Assembly: GCA_037013495.1 (NCBI GenBank)
Contig: CM072809.1
Location: forward strand, 620,001 to 684,000
Direction: 5' to 3'
Length of the DNA stretch: 64,000 bases
Source of the DNA: Hippophae tibetana
Taxonomy: Eukaryota > Streptophyta > Magnoliopsida > Rosales > Elaeagnaceae
Positions 26,401-39,600 of the stretch are shown piece by piece; the stretch's first letter is position 1; each line of letters opens with the position of its first letter. The notes beneath the pieces were generated by a model. That model worked only from the letters and a program-made list of their open reading frames with translations, did not search any database and was not told where the DNA came from. The translations under genes were made by a program, and so were the position numbers.

Positions 26401-27874
26401 ATTACTTATGTTATTCTTACATTTTATGAGTTTTCGTAACTTTTAGTGTATTTTTTACTCTATATAATAGGTCATTAATAATTTATTTATTTATTTTTAA
26501 TTTTAGGTGAGGCTTATGCCTCACTCCACCTTGAGAAGTATAAAAAGGGTTATTGGACCTCATGGCATTATAAGGCACAGCCATACATTTTACAATTAAG
26601 TAGCAAAACAGCACAAAGCATAAAACACAAATAAAACAAACAAACCTGTGGAATGTCTTGTGAGCCACAACCGAATTTCCATCAAAGACACAACCAGCAA
26701 AGTGTCCGCCACTAGCAAGCAACACTATCCTCAAATGGGTATTATCTCTAGGCTCCTGAATTAAATTCTTGAACCTATTGACCACTTCATTCTCTCTAAG
26801 ACATGATACATTCCCAACATTATCAAAAGTACCAGTTTTCTCATCCTCAAAAGAGATATTATCGGATTCGTTCACCACTAAACACCTCCAAACCGAAACT
26901 CTAAGCCCATTTTGAAGCCGAACAAACAACTTCTGCTTAACATTCTCAGCAGGACCCTTGCGAGAGTTAATTTCCTTCTCGGCTTCATCCTCTGATCCCG
27001 ATATGCTCGAAACATCACAGTCTTTGAAGGAATCCGATGTTAACTCATCAACGTCATCCTCCTTCACAATTTTCTTTCCAGCAAGACATAGTTTCACCTA
27101 CAAGATAGACACAGATAACAAATAATAATTGCAATGAAATGACATTCAAGAAAATGCATCAAGCTTTGTCCATACTCAAGGGTGTGTATTAGCTTGAGTT
27201 TGTAATTTACTTTTTTGTAAGACCTTTTTTTTTTTTGCATCAAGCTCTATAAGCGACTGTCCAAGGTATCAAAGAGGAACTTCTAACATATATGTGTAAT
27301 ATTAAACAGTGTCTGGAGCTATCGTTTTTTCATCCTATTGTCAGACCAATAATTGATATTACCTATAATAACTTGAGTGTAAAATTCTTAGGTTAAATTA
27401 GGACTAGTAAGTTTTCTCTGGAAATAGCAATTCCCGCTGACAATTCAAAAAATGAATCAAAGCGAAGAAAAATCGGTGGAAGTATAAAAATAAATGGAAG
27501 GATGAGATCGGGAGGATTACATTGAATCTGTGAATATCGGACTTGAAGTGCGAACGCTGGTCTTTGAGGGACTGGAACTCAACCTCGCAGGTATTGCAGG
27601 TCAATCTGGATGCTAAGACGACGTTCGGAGAGCGTTTGTCATCAGTTGCAATATCAGGTTCGTCGAGGGTTTCCAGGGAATAATTTTCAGAAATAGTTCC
27701 ATAGTTTGAAGGAACTGAAAAGTGTGGAGAAGGAAGAACACGGCTGAAATCGAAGAAGTTGGTCGGCAGTTCGAAAACTGAACGGTGTCGTTTCTCAGGT
27801 GCAGCGTTGCTTGTCGAGATGCAATAGTCGGTTACGACAGTGGTGGTGGGAGGAGGCTCCTCCCCAATCGCCAT
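20492..27874 (-). CDS. VMS1: VMS1/ANKZF1-type peptidyl-tRNA hydrolase; 7 exons, 673 aa
   Basis: Vms1/ANKZF1 cuts peptidyl-tRNA on stalled 60S subunits in ribosome quality control and binds Cdc48/p97. Exons: 27521-27874, 26646-27097, 22709-22823, 21918-22580, 21631-21708, 21018-21116, 20492-20752; all in frame. Domains in order: C2H2 finger (CNTCEVEF...HFKSDIH, ~residues 93-117); VLRF1 release-factor-like domain (~170-340) with LASGGHFAGCVFDG, GKKQ (the GxxQ motif of the catalytic Gln), SAGAALRRYNEQAL and APSSNRLLIF; ankyrin part (STPLHEAAKSGD...GRTPYMLA, ~450-500); a Lys/Glu coiled coil; REKRAAAAERR, a perfect R-x5-A-A-x2-R VCP-interacting motif; and a C-terminal Cys cluster (CSCC...YCSTSC). 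Intron 2 (22824-26645) is swollen by transposons. Known roles come from yeast and human work; plant function is inferred. Confidence 0.93.
23245..25150. mobile_element. Possible TIR element in VMS1 intron 2
   Basis: The left end has GAGAGGTTTATTCAATTGAG; the reverse complement of the right end reads GGAGAGTATATTCAATTGAG, so the two share TATTCAATTGAG plus a GAGAG box. Between them lies AT-rich non-coding DNA that itself contains the foldback repeat at 23844-24466. It could be one 1.9 kb element or two related MITEs facing each other. No target duplication was fixed. Confidence 0.45.
23844..24466. repeat. Foldback (long inverted repeat) element in VMS1 intron 2
   Basis: The two halves are inverted copies. 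CATTAAATATAATGAAACAG at 24091 pairs with CTATTTCATTATATTTAATG at 24321; TTAATTAAAAAATTACTCAA near 24170 pairs with TTTGAGTAATTTTTAATTAA near 24270; the outer arms (CCTTTGTTTA near 23861 and TAAACAAAGG near 24439) pair too. This predicts a hairpin of several hundred bases, typical of a foldback MITE. Confidence 0.65.
25169..26221 (+). mobile_element. hAT transposon remnant (1.05 kb) in VMS1 intron 2
   Basis: The element is flanked by an 8-bp direct repeat with one mismatch (AGTAAACT at 25161-25168, AGTAAATT at 26222-26229), the length made by hAT transposases. Its ends are inverted: left CATAGTTCCAAAAAACGC, right (reverse complement) CAAGGTTCTAAAAAGC. A frame at 25488-25751 (VYNMYNKKLKAL...DDVPSDDEW) resembles the short conserved tail after the dimerisation region of plant hAT transposases, so this is an internally deleted copy that kept only the 3' end of the gene. 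Subterminal AGGCG/CGCCT-like motifs occur near both ends. It lies antisense to VMS1. Confidence 0.75.
26389..26535. repeat. Second copy of the hAT 3' segment, between 19-bp direct repeats
   Basis: About 147 bases (TTATATCTAAATTACTTATG ... CACTCCACCTTGAG) repeat the region 26014-26160 inside the hAT element just to the left. This copy lies outside the element's target duplication and is bounded by AGTATACAAAGGGTTATTG (26368-26386) and AGTATAAAAAGGGTTATTG (26537-26555), an 18/19 match. Confidence 0.8.
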
Positions 27875-30800
27875 ATCGATTGGCTATTTGTCTGCTAATC
27901 ACTCCTTGTGTATACGTGTCGGACCTGGTTTCATTTGATAAATGCCTGACAACGGCGTCGATCCGAATATAATAATTAGATTTGTTTGGTATTGATGTTT
28001 TAAAATATTTTCCTAATAAAAATATATACATATCAATTTTATTCTTAATATTAATTATATATTAATATTTTTAAATAAAATTATCTTTAATTATTATATC
28101 ATTATATTATATTAATATCACTCCACGCATATTTGTTACACATCGACCTGATAAATTATAATTTATTTTTGGGTTAACATGTTAGTCTCCTGTAACATTC
28201 ATCTTAAAAGACATTTTGGATCCTAACACTTTTTTTATACATAGCTCCCAATTTTTAATTCAATTTAACGTAATATGATTCCTAATTTTTTTATAAAATA
28301 AAATTTAATCATTAATTTTTTGATAAAAATTGTTAAATTAAAATGAAACTGTTAAATTTTAAAAAAATTAAACTAAAATGTATAAAAAAATATTAAGAAT
28401 CAAAATGTATTTAAAAATAAAAGTTAGATACCAAACTTTTTTTATACCATTTGACCATGAAGTGAGCCACTGTTATATAGAAATTGTGTCTAGAATAATT
28501 AACTCATATTTATTTAAATTTTTAGTTATAAAATCATATATATTTATTTTTTATTTTATCTTAAATTAAAAAAATTATTTTTAAAATTTAAATAAGCATT
28601 TATAGTAAAATTATTTTAATATGTAATAAAACTATATAAAATAATTTATATATTATTTTAAATATGCATTATTTTAGTTAAAGATTTATTATTAATTTTA
28701 TCTCACCAAATATGAATTTGCTACTTTAGTATCCTAATTTTATTTTTGTATTATTTTTTGCATTTATTATTAATTGAAATTTTGATGATATAAAAAAATG
28801 TTACAATTTGGTGTAATTTTGTCATGTGATCAACACATGTAATTTTGAGAAATGTTATTTTTAGTATTATTTTTTTGTTTTTCATGCCTTTGCAACATAC
28901 ACAAGATGTAGAGAGAAGATTGAGAAATAGAGTGAAAGGGAGATAGAAGAGAGAGATTGATCAAGAAGGTCCTAAAAAAATATTGGTTAAGTGGGAAAAG
29001 AAGAAAGGAAAAATGTTAAAATATAAAATATTTTTTTAAAATATCACACATTAAAAATTTTAATTGGAGTTTTAACTTTAATTAAATTGATAATTTTTTT
29101 AAATGTGTATATTATTAAAATATTTAATCAATAATAAAAATAAAAATATATTAAAAATAAAACTAAGATATTAATACATTTAATATTATATATAAATTAG
29201 TTTTAATATTTGATCTTTAATTCAATTCAATTATAATAAAACTATTTCATCATACTCACAAATATATCTTTAAGATTTTTTTCACTAAAAATAAAATAAA
29301 TATACTTGTTATTTTTCTGGAACTAAGAATTAAAATGTTTTGGATTGGATTTTATAATTGTAAATATTTGAAATTCAAGTAACTTACTAGCAAAAAAATG
29401 TAATTTATTTTTATTACCTTGCAAAAAAATAAGGTAAAAATATTTTTCCTCCTCTCATCATCCTCCTACATCTATGACCCAAACACTATCACATGATAAT
29501 CATTTGTAGCTAAACGGAAAAAAAAAAACTCTAAATATTTTAACTATTATTTTAACATATTTTATCACTATTTATAAATAAATTAAATATTTCATTAATT
29601 ATTATAAATATAAAAAAAATTAATAATAAATATGATTTATTACGGTTAATAAAAAATATCCTCCTAGAATTGTTCCTCAAAATATGCATACCAATACATA
29701 GTTGCTTAGTTTCGTCATCACCTCTTAATTTATTCGGCCTATCTTTTACCATTCTCATCCTTATAAGATCATCATTCATCGTCTCAATAAATTGGGATAT
29801 TCATAACAAACTTTAGATAAAACATTTCAACAATTGTTACTATCACTTTTGAACTTAATTATGTAATATCGTTAAATGAAAACTAACAAAAATGATATAA
29901 ATAAAACAAATATAATAATTAGATGATATAAATAAGATAAAAAATAGTTTTATGTTATAGTTCAATCATATTTTTATAAGTTTTTTCTATAAATTATAAC
30001 TTCACATTTTAATTTTAATAATTATGTCAAAATAATAGAACAATAAAATAAAATTGATATATATTTTTATGTATTTTATACTCAACGATTTTTCATTTAT
30101 TAATTACTAGTTTTATTTTTAAAAATTAATGTTTATACATTTACATATATATATATATATATATATATTTATCCAATTAATATTATGAAAATTCATTTAT
30201 ATATACATTTACTGGTAGAGATTAATAAAAAAACATATAAAAATAATACACTGTGAAAATAATGAAATAAAAAGAAACAAAAATATGATAAAATATTTTA
30301 GCACATAAAAAAAATTAAAAATTAAAAAAGCTTAAACAAATCTCACTTGTTAATTGGAATGTTTCAAGCTTGGTGAGGGAGCCAGAGTCTGGAGGCATGG
30401 TGGCATCATTGATGGCTAGAACCGTAGTGGGTGGCATCGCAAGTATTGGTGGAGAAATTGCCCTAATTCACCTCACGCCTTCAGTTGGAGTAGTGGAAGC
30501 TTGGTGAGGGAGGGCGGAGGCTGGCGGCGTGTTGGTTGGCTTGGCCAAGACTTTGCTGTGCACTGGTGGATGTCAGTGGTGGTCTTACCCGACTGATGTA
30601 CTCCGTTGACAAGCAATGTGGTTGGAAAGTGTAACAACTTGTTGTTGTGTGTAATATAATATAATAGTCGGGATAAATATTGTGAGGAAAAAATGAGAGT
30701 ATATTCATGGAGCTCGTTCAACTTGTTTGAGGCTTACTTCAAAATTAGTGTAGAATCTGTAAACATGATGTTCAGGCTCAAAGTGCAACCACTACTCTTC

Positions 30801-32029
30801 GTAATTCTTCCTTGTGCCAGCGACGTTATTGAGTCGATCTTACTTCATTTTAGTAATTAACCTTGTACTCCTCCTCCTTTTCAAACTCTTTGTAAAGTAA
30901 ATGGTGCATATATTAATATAGAGTGAATAAAAACTCTTTTTAAGTAAGATTACCATAATAGACATGAGGAAATTAAGGGAACATTAATTACCAGATAATC
31001 AAAATAAAGTATATATATATATTAATTAACATTGAGCAAAGCCATCTACCTTTGATGTAACTTTTTTTTATAATTATTTTGATGTAATTTGTTTTGTATT
31101 TTCTGTGACATTTTAATTATTTTGATGATTATGATAATTTTTCAATTTTTTTTTTAAATTTGATTATCATTAACAATTACTTTTATAAATTTATAATTTT
31201 TTTTATTTTTAACATCATAATGAATAAAAAATTGATAGAATTATATGAATAAAATATTTTTATAATTCGATGATAAAAATAAAATATAAATTAATTCAAT
31301 AATATAAATTTAATAATTTAATAGTATATTTATAAATTTACCATATTTACCCTAAAAACTTATTTCCTTGTCTAATTAATGGTTATCTTGACAAATTCAA
31401 ACATATTGGCTATTCTATTTTATTTTTTTCATGATTCTTACTAACGTTGTCAACATAACAGAATTGGTTTGGGATCTCTTTCTCGTTAGTTCATCCTTCA
31501 TCTTTGATTTAATCTTTAATATTGTCCATTTTTTTTATTTTACTATCTTTATTTTTGTCCCCAACCTAATACTCCCACTAGAATTTTAAGTTATGCGTAG
31601 ATAACCTTTATTTATTTACTATACAGCTTTTTGACATGCTTCTTACCCTATCGATCATAACAACGAACGAAGAAGTATATTAATTTGGTACACTTTTGTT
31701 GGCATGTCATTTGTTGTTAACACAACCTATGTCAGAAAACAACCATTTTTTTTCTCATGAATCCATCTGGAACTATTTCATGAGTAAGTTCAAAGAGAAA
31801 TAAAAAAAACTTTCTTATTTATTATTATACATAGAAATATTAATTACATATAAAATATTATTTTTAATATAATTATCAATATTATCAAGATCTATCATAT
31901 AAATCCAATCATTTTTTTACGTTTTTAGTGCTCCACCTTACTTCTAATATGCCTTTAGTATACGCCTTTATTAGAAGATGTGTTTGTATATAAGTTGACC
32001 TCTTAGCCTATCTCCAACCACAAACAAAT
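27875..32029. other. AT-rich intergenic DNA, VMS1 to the P450 gene
   Basis: This holds the divergent promoters of VMS1 (left) and the P450 (right). Most is low-complexity AT sequence with a (TA)n run near 30145-30168. A less AT-rich patch at 30360-30860 carries two diverged direct copies, 131 bases apart, starting AAGCTTGGTGAGGGAG (30367 and 30498); the frames there resemble nothing known. No RNA gene recognised. Confidence 0.55.
31987..31994 (+). promoter_or_regulatory. Probable TATA box of the CYP704-type gene
   Basis: TATATAAG lies 36-43 bases upstream of the ATG at 32030. If used, transcription would start only ~10-15 bases before the start codon, so the 5' UTR would be very short. Confidence 0.45.
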
Positions 32030-35000
32030 ATGAACATCCTTCAAACTATATTAACCTTCATCTCAATTTCCTCAATCCTTTTCTTGCTAGCTACGTTATT
32101 TTTTCTACTACAAATTTACCAAGGCAAATCCATCAAGAACTCAACATACCCACCAGTCAAAGGCACTGTTTTTCACCAGCTTTTATACTTCAACACGCTT
32201 TATGATCATCAAACTAAAACTGCCAAAAAGTGCCCAACTTTTAGACTACTTGCTCCGACACAAAGCGAAGTTTATACAACTGATATTCGAAATATAGAGC
32301 ATGTTTTGAAAACTAACTTTGACAAGTATTCAAAAGGTGTCCACAATCAAGAAATATTGACTGATCTGTTCGGACAGGGGATTTTTGCAATTGATGGTGA
32401 AAAGTGGAGGCAACAGAGGAAGCTTGCTAGCTTTGAGTTTTCCACTAGAATTCTTAGAGATTTTAGCTGTTCTGTTTTTAGAAAAAATGCTTCCAAATTG
32501 GTCAAAACTATATCTGGGTTTTCTGCTTCTGCCCAGATTTTTGATATGCAAGTGAGTTTTATGCAATTTTTAAGCCTTTTCTAAATCTTCTTATTTTCTA
32601 GTTGAAAAGTCATCAACTTCAAATAAATAGGCATATGATATTATGGGTTCTGTTTGGTTTTGATTATACTTCTGACAATTTGTTTTTGATTAAAAAAAAA
32701 AAGAAACTTTGACACAAGTATTTCCAAGATTTAGAAAGCAAATTTTGCAAAAATTATATGCTTCTTTGTGAAAATGATGAAGTAATTTTAATAATAAAAG
32801 CACCAAGAAATGACCCTAATTGTCTATTTTCTTATTAGAAAAATGCTTTTGAACTAAAATTGACATAAGCTTTTTACAGACTCATAAAACACAAACTATG
32901 TGTTCATTTCTAAGGGCATTTTAAAAAAAATAAATTCAGAAAATCATTTTTAACATAAGCACCGATAAGCAAACCTCCAAGTTTTGAAAGAAAAAAATTA
33001 CATATTATTAACATATACAAATATAGTTAATTATTCTCCCACTAACTTAAACTTTTGATAGAATTAATTCCTAAACAATTTATAAAACTTGAGTTTCTAT
33101 GTTCAAGGTACATTAATCCCAATTATTGAATAATAAATATTTGGAATGTACGGTGTATAGAGTTAATATTTATGAATGGATAATAATGTATAAAAATAAT
33201 ATTGTCACTTTTCTCAATAACTTAAATTTTGGGGGGAATTGTTCTCAAAACAACTTCTAACACCATAAACATTTTCAAGGCTTATAATATGGTGATCTTG
33301 AGAAAAACACAAATTATGTATTTGTTCCTTAAAGCACTTTTGTGAAATTACTTTTGACAAAAATAGCTTTTATCAAGAGCACAAGGATCCCTATCTGTAA
33401 AACAAATTAATGAAGCTTGATTAATTGCTATACATGTTCGTACACAAGTCCAATTATATTGTTAAATATATTTAGTTCAGATTTTTGTTCGTAGAATTTG
33501 CTTATGAGATGCACTCTGGATTCAATATTCAAAGTTGGGTTCGGGGTAGAATTGAATTGCTTGGAGGGGTCAAGTAAAGAAGGGAGTGTATTTATGAAGG
33601 CGTTTGATGATTCAAATGCTTTGGTATATTGGCGTTATGCAGATCCATTCTGGAAATTGAAAAGGTTCTTTAACATTGGTTCCGAAGCCTCCCTTAAAAG
33701 GAACATTTCAATCATTGATGATTTCGTTCATCAACTTATCAGGAGAAAGAGGAAATTGTTAAAAGAACAACTAGATTGTGTAAGTTTAGTTGATCATCAA
33801 GAATTTATTTGGCACTTTCTTTATGAAACGTTAGTCTTGTGAATAAATATGTTAGGTTATTTAATAAAATAAAAAAACCAATTTTCCTACTAATTTGGCT
33901 TTTAGAGTATGTATGCTTATGCTTTCGACACTAGAAAAACACTTGTGAGTCGTGACAATAAAAAATGCTCCTCAACCAAATAGAAAACATTGTCGGAAGT
34001 TTTTTTTAGGATACAAACAAAATCACTAAAAATATGCATTCTTCGAATCACTCTTTGTATAAATTCACTTTTAATCCTAAAAAGTTAATCGTATTTTTAT
34101 AGACTTTATTATACTATTGTTATTTTGATTTTATCTAAAATTTCTCTAAAATTCAAAACGTTAACTGTATATTATAAATTCTATCATAATATTGTTTTTT
34201 TATCGACATAAAACTTTCATTTTTTATAATATTTTTCTCAAAGTATAAATTATTGTGTCAAATAATTTATACTTATAACCTATTTTATAATAAGATAATA
34301 ATATTGTCACCATAATTTTTGTTATTAACACAATAAAAATGTATGAATTTTTTATTTTACTCTTAATATTAATTACACTAAAATTTTCATTAATGAATTA
34401 TTCTTATGATAATAACAAAATACATTGTGTTAATATCAATACTCTTCTTATAATATATTTATATTTGAGTTTTTTTTTTTTGCCAACATCTATATATATT
34501 TATATATTTTTTGTGAGGAGGTTCGTCCAAATTTTTTTATACATTATTATTTTTAAATATAACTTTCTCCCAAAATTACTTTTAAGATTTTTCATATTTC
34601 TGTAACATGTTTTTAAGATGAACGTTTTAGATATATAAACTTATGTTTAAATGTGTTCAGCAAATAAAAGAAAAAAATAGAAAAGAAAGTCCATGGTCAT
34701 TTTATGCAGTTGATACGTAAAAATATGCATTTTTATTTTATATGTTTTGTTATAAAGAAAGAGAAGGAGGATATACTCTCAAGATTTCTGATGGAAAGTG
34801 AAAAGAATCCAGATGAAATGAAGGATGAATATTTAAGAGACATAATTTTGAATTTTATGATTGCTGGAAAAGATAGCAGTGCAAATACTCTTTCATGGTT
34901 TCTCTACATGCTATGTAAGAATCCCCTCGTTCAAGAAAAAGTTGCACAAGAAGTTAGAGATCATGTCAATGGTGGCAAGTTGGATGAAACTGATATTGAT

Positions 35001-36366
35001 GATTTCATAACAAACTTAACTGATACGACCCTTGAGCAAATGCATTATCTTCATGCAGCCCTTGCTGAGACCTTGAGGCTTTACCCTGCTGTTCCTGTGG
35101 TAATTTCAACATTTCTTTATTTTTTTTTAAAAGCTCAGTTCATGCCTCTTCTTAAGTTTACCTAAACTCAATTAGATTTCATTTAGTTACTCACTTGAAC
35201 TTGATATGATAGACTGGTAGATAGGTCATAGTCTTCAAGAAAAGGAACCGAAATTGCTAAATATCAGTAGACTGCACTATACTAAAGTAGTTAATGCATG
35301 ACATTTTGCTTGTATTAGGGTGCACAAACAAAATGGTAAAACGGATTGAATTAAAAAATTAGATTACATTGAAGAATCCAATCTGGTTTGTAGCATTTTA
35401 ATTCGATCCTGTTTATCAATTAATAAATTATTTAAATTAAATCAATCATTTTAATTATTATATATTTAAAATGAACATTGTAGGTTCTGCTCTTATGTGT
35501 AGCTTTTTTCCTTTCCAAATTCTAACAAACAATAACAAGAAAAAAAGAATCACATTGCTGATGGTTGAGCTCAACACGTTATTGTTATGCGGACATGGGT
35601 CTGTCAACGCTCTACAACCTAGTCATTTTATTTTTGAACAATTGATTTATTTACAACTTACTGTTATACCAGACTGATTCGTCCAGTCCAGTTTGGAAAA
35701 ACCTGGTCTCATTTTTAAAATTTTTGGAAAAACCAGATTAATCTACACCGTGTCCACCCTTAATTTAGTTCGTATTTAGTTATTTTTAATATGTAAGATG
35801 GAAGATGGGAATAATATTGACTATTTTTAAATAATACCGTATTTGTTATTTTAAATAATATTGATTACTTTTAAAATATTTTTTTGGCAAATGGAGGATG
35901 GGAGATGTGCAGATGTAGATGATGTTCTTCCTGATGGATTTAAAATCAGAAGAGGTGATGGAGTTTACTACATTGCATATGCCATGGGCAGAATGCCTTA
36001 CATTTGGGGAGAAGATGCCGAGGATTTTAAACCCGAAAGATGGCTCAACAATGGAGTTTTCCAACCTGAATCACCATTTAAGTTCATAGCATTTCATGTC
36101 TGTACAATCCTCTGCTACTACTTATCTATGTTTGATTGAGAATACTAGAGCACTTGGATAAATTAAAATTTTCAATTGCAGGCAGGGCCTCGGATTTGCC
36201 TTGGAAAGGACTTTGCTTACGGCAGATGAAGATTGTATCAGCTGCACTTCTTTGCTTCTTCTGCTTCAAATTAGCTGATGGGACAAAAACTATGACATAC
36301 AGAACCATGTTCACTCTTCACATTGATGGAGACCTCCCTCTCCGTGCAGTTTCGAGGAAAGGCTAA
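32030..36366 (+). pseudogene. CYP704-type cytochrome P450, frameshifted in the last exon
   Basis: CYP704 enzymes are ER-anchored monooxygenases; known members hydroxylate fatty acids. Exons: 32030-32551, 33495-33779, 34758-35099, 35897-36097 and 36182-36366. The N-terminus has a membrane anchor (ISISSILFLLATLFFLLQIY). Visible motifs: C-helix WRQQRK, I-helix AGKDSS, K-helix ETLR, FKPERW and heme loop FHAGPRICLG with the Cys ligand. Directly after ICLGKDFAY one base is missing relative to the family's AYRQMK: the frame reads into TGA at 36227-36229, while the expected ending (QMKIVSAALL to RAVSRKG, stop 36364-36366) continues in another frame. Everything else looks intact and ~510 codons long, so this is either a very recent pseudogene or a sequencing error. 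The I-helix Thr is Ser, a mild change. The exon 3 acceptor is less certain; an alternative AG lies at 34708. Confidence 0.85.
35316..35762. mobile_element. hAT-type MITE in the P450 gene (intron 3)
   Basis: The left end reads TAGGGTGCACA; the reverse complement of the right end reads TAAGGGTGGACA, a typical TAGGGTG-type inverted terminus. The core is AT-rich and non-coding, with GGTTTGnAGCATTTTAATTCG- and CCAGTTTGG-like motifs. No clear 8-bp target duplication was found. Confidence 0.5.
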
Positions 36367-36690
36367 TAGAAATATAAGAAGAACAGATAGATAATGAAGG
36401 AAAAACCAGAAGCTAAATTCATTCAACAATCCAAGTCTGTTCGTTACAATATAAGGGAGAAGGCAATTCATCACATCAGAACATTTGTTGAAGAAAAATG
36501 CAGAGTTGCATTGTTAGTTGCTAAATCAATAACTCGATACATGGATTACAAGTACAATTACAAATTACAACATATAATAAATACAAACAATTTAATACAT
36601 AAAATGATTCATATGTCATAGTGTTGCCAACCTCAAGCTACACCATAGACGAGAGTCATAAGTCATCCAGAGGGATTCAAGACAAAAAAA
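36367..36690. other. Short spacer between the P450 and the LRR gene (convergent)
   Basis: The two genes face each other, and this 324-base interval probably contains both 3' UTRs. No other feature is visible. Confidence 0.6.
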
Positions 36691-39600
36691 CTAGTGCTCT
36701 GTAATTTTATCATTCAAGTATTTCAGAACAGCTTTGGTTCCTTTATCTAAAATTGTCCTCCGAATGCTGCCAAAAAAATATAAGGAAAAAAAAAGTGATC
36801 CCCACTCATCAGATTTGTTCTGACTGCGATAATACAAGAATGACACTACTGAAGCACCATTATATAGCACAAATTTGAGATATATCTCAAATGACATGGT
36901 AAGCTGTCATCGACTCATTATATGCAGGCTCACATGGTTTTAGTATCGTCCAATCACACAAAATTGAGATTATCACAAATTTGTGTGAGATAAAAGTATC
37001 TCTTAAAACTGATGCGTCTTGCAGAGTGCAGACAGATAGAAAATCATAAATATGATCAAACTACTAAGAGAAAATCATAAAAATTTCTGAAAATACACAT
37101 AAGAAAGAAGAAAAGTGTAATTGCGTACCTTCTCAAAGGATTTCCATCAAGTCTTAATGCCTGTAAGGTGGGTTCAAGCAAGCCCTAATAAAGAAAACCA
37201 TTTGTTTTAGAACTATGTAACTTATCATGTCAGGAGAAAACATTGTATGTGAACTAGACAAGAACTCCACATAGCGTACCCTTAATATAATAACATGCAA
37301 AAATCTATATCAAGGAGTTAATTCTAGGCGTTGGCAATTTGGGTCATGACACACAACAGCACAATAGGAGTTACTGGACACGATTACTGGGTACATAACT
37401 CCCAGAACTTTCATGACTTGACTTCCAAAAGTCTACTTACCAATTGCGGGGGAAGGGTTGATATATTATTGTCAGATAGATCAAGCTCTGTGAGAGAAGT
37501 AAGATTTTTGAAACCCTGCATGCCAAAATTTTACCAAGATTAGCAAATTTGTGAAGGCCAATTCAATCAATTCATCTACCAAATAAAATTATGTTGATAC
37601 ATAAGATTTATCCTCTCTATATACATCCTATTTGACATATACTGAAATACATCGAGGGTTCTCTTCTTGTAAGATTACCAAAATAAAGGATCAAGTATTT
37701 TAGGGGACACATAACACATAAGAGATGCCAAACATATATCTTTCAAATATAAGAGCTTGCTCTCTCATGGAACCACCCAACCACAACGTTCTTCCAACTT
37801 ATGTTAATAATTACTTTACTGTATGATATTACAGTCTCCACTAATTATTTTTTCAGAGGCAAATGATATGATTACTAATCATTATACTAGAGTCTAAGCA
37901 TATGGTCCTGACCTTCTAAACTTAATTCTAGAAGAAATTACATCACATATATTTGCCTCTTACTATCTTAGTAGAGAAAGTCATAAAGATTTACCTCTGA
38001 AATTGACTGAAGGGAATTTTGGCTCAAGTCAAGGATCTGCAATTGATTCAACCTCAGAATCTCTGATGGGACTTCACATAGCTGCATCCGCCTGCCAATA
38101 CCAACTTCCATAATTAAGAACATAACAATTCACCCAGTCATGTGCATGATTATTGTTTTCAACTCACCTCAAGTAAAGCTCTCGTAAATGTGGTAAGCTA
38201 GAAAATTTTGGATGCTCTGGCAATGAACCAATATTACCACTTAGATCCAGAATCTGAAGCATAGGGACTGCTTGATATCCATCTAATGGGATCTATAGCA
38301 CAAATAAAGGATAGCGAAATAAGTTCGTACATCTGATAGGAAGTCACAACACAAGATATTATGGAAATGTATCTATGATAGGTATATGTTTTTTCAAGAC
38401 TTAACGAAAAGAAGCACGCATCATGTGGTAAGAATCTGCTACATCTCTTTATGTTTTAATTTCACATGACAAATTTACAAAAAATGACTATTTAGCAACT
38501 GTGCTTTTTTTTAACCTACCCTACATCTCTTAACTTGCATAATAAAAGACAAAATATATGACGTATGCTTTACCTGTCTCAGTGGATTATTATCCAGCTT
38601 CAAACACAAAAGATTAGAAAGTGAATTAAAGATTGCTCCTGGCCAGTCCTTAATCTTGTTCCTTGATAAAATCAATGTCTGCACATTTGGATAAATGCAA
38701 AGTTGAATTAATAGACAGATATTCATATTTTGAAACAGACAACTTTTGATATGTCTGCGGGGAGAAGGATCTCACTCCAAACCTTTTGTATAATTTAAGT
38801 TTAATTCAGTGCAAAAAATTTTGTTTGGGTGACATGGCCATTGGTTCAGTCCTCTTCCTTGTGTCACAACCATGGTAGTCTAATAATTTCAATGACTGTT
38901 GAAGCCAGGACAAGAGATTCTACAATGTGCTGAATAGTAGTGTACAGTATGCTTTTAAATGAGTTACCAAATTCCTTTAAAGATTTGTATTTTAGCTAAA
39001 AATGGAACATAAGGAGGATAGCCAAACAAAAGAGACTTACCTGGAGAGAAGTACATGAGGAAATCTCAACAGGCAGCTCTTGGATGAAATTTTTAGACAG
39101 ATTAACTTTGATGAGTCCACCCAATTCCCATACTTCTGGTGGGACATGACTCAATTCCAAACCCTCCAAAGAAATTTCCTGTAACGTTATACACCCAACT
39201 TGAGTACAAAATTTGAAGAGGTAAACTTAGTTAGTTTACAAGCCAAGTTTACAGTACAAGGCTCAACATTAGATTTTCATGTGTGCACATAACATGGATA
39301 AGAAATTTGGAAGAATATGAATTCAAGATCCCCATCTCGGTTAACAATATCATATTCTGTTGGTTTACCATTTTACTCATAGCTCCAAGTTGAAAGAGCT
39401 GGCCAAAGTTAGTTTTTTTTTTTTTTTTAAGAAAAAACAACTTAATTCATGTTTTCCTAACGAAAGGAAAGGTAAATTCTTAGCTTTGCAAGGAATACTG
39501 AACTCATAGAGTTGGAAGAGCATAAAACCACCCAACTCGTCAATCATATAGATCATATGTGCTTGTGGGAAATGATTTTCTGGGTACAACCAGACCAACC

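Noticed and set aside
30473..30721. Possible gene in a less AT-rich patch
   Set aside because: Overlapping frames in two phases with no known motif, plus a local direct repeat; no consistent exon structure could be built.
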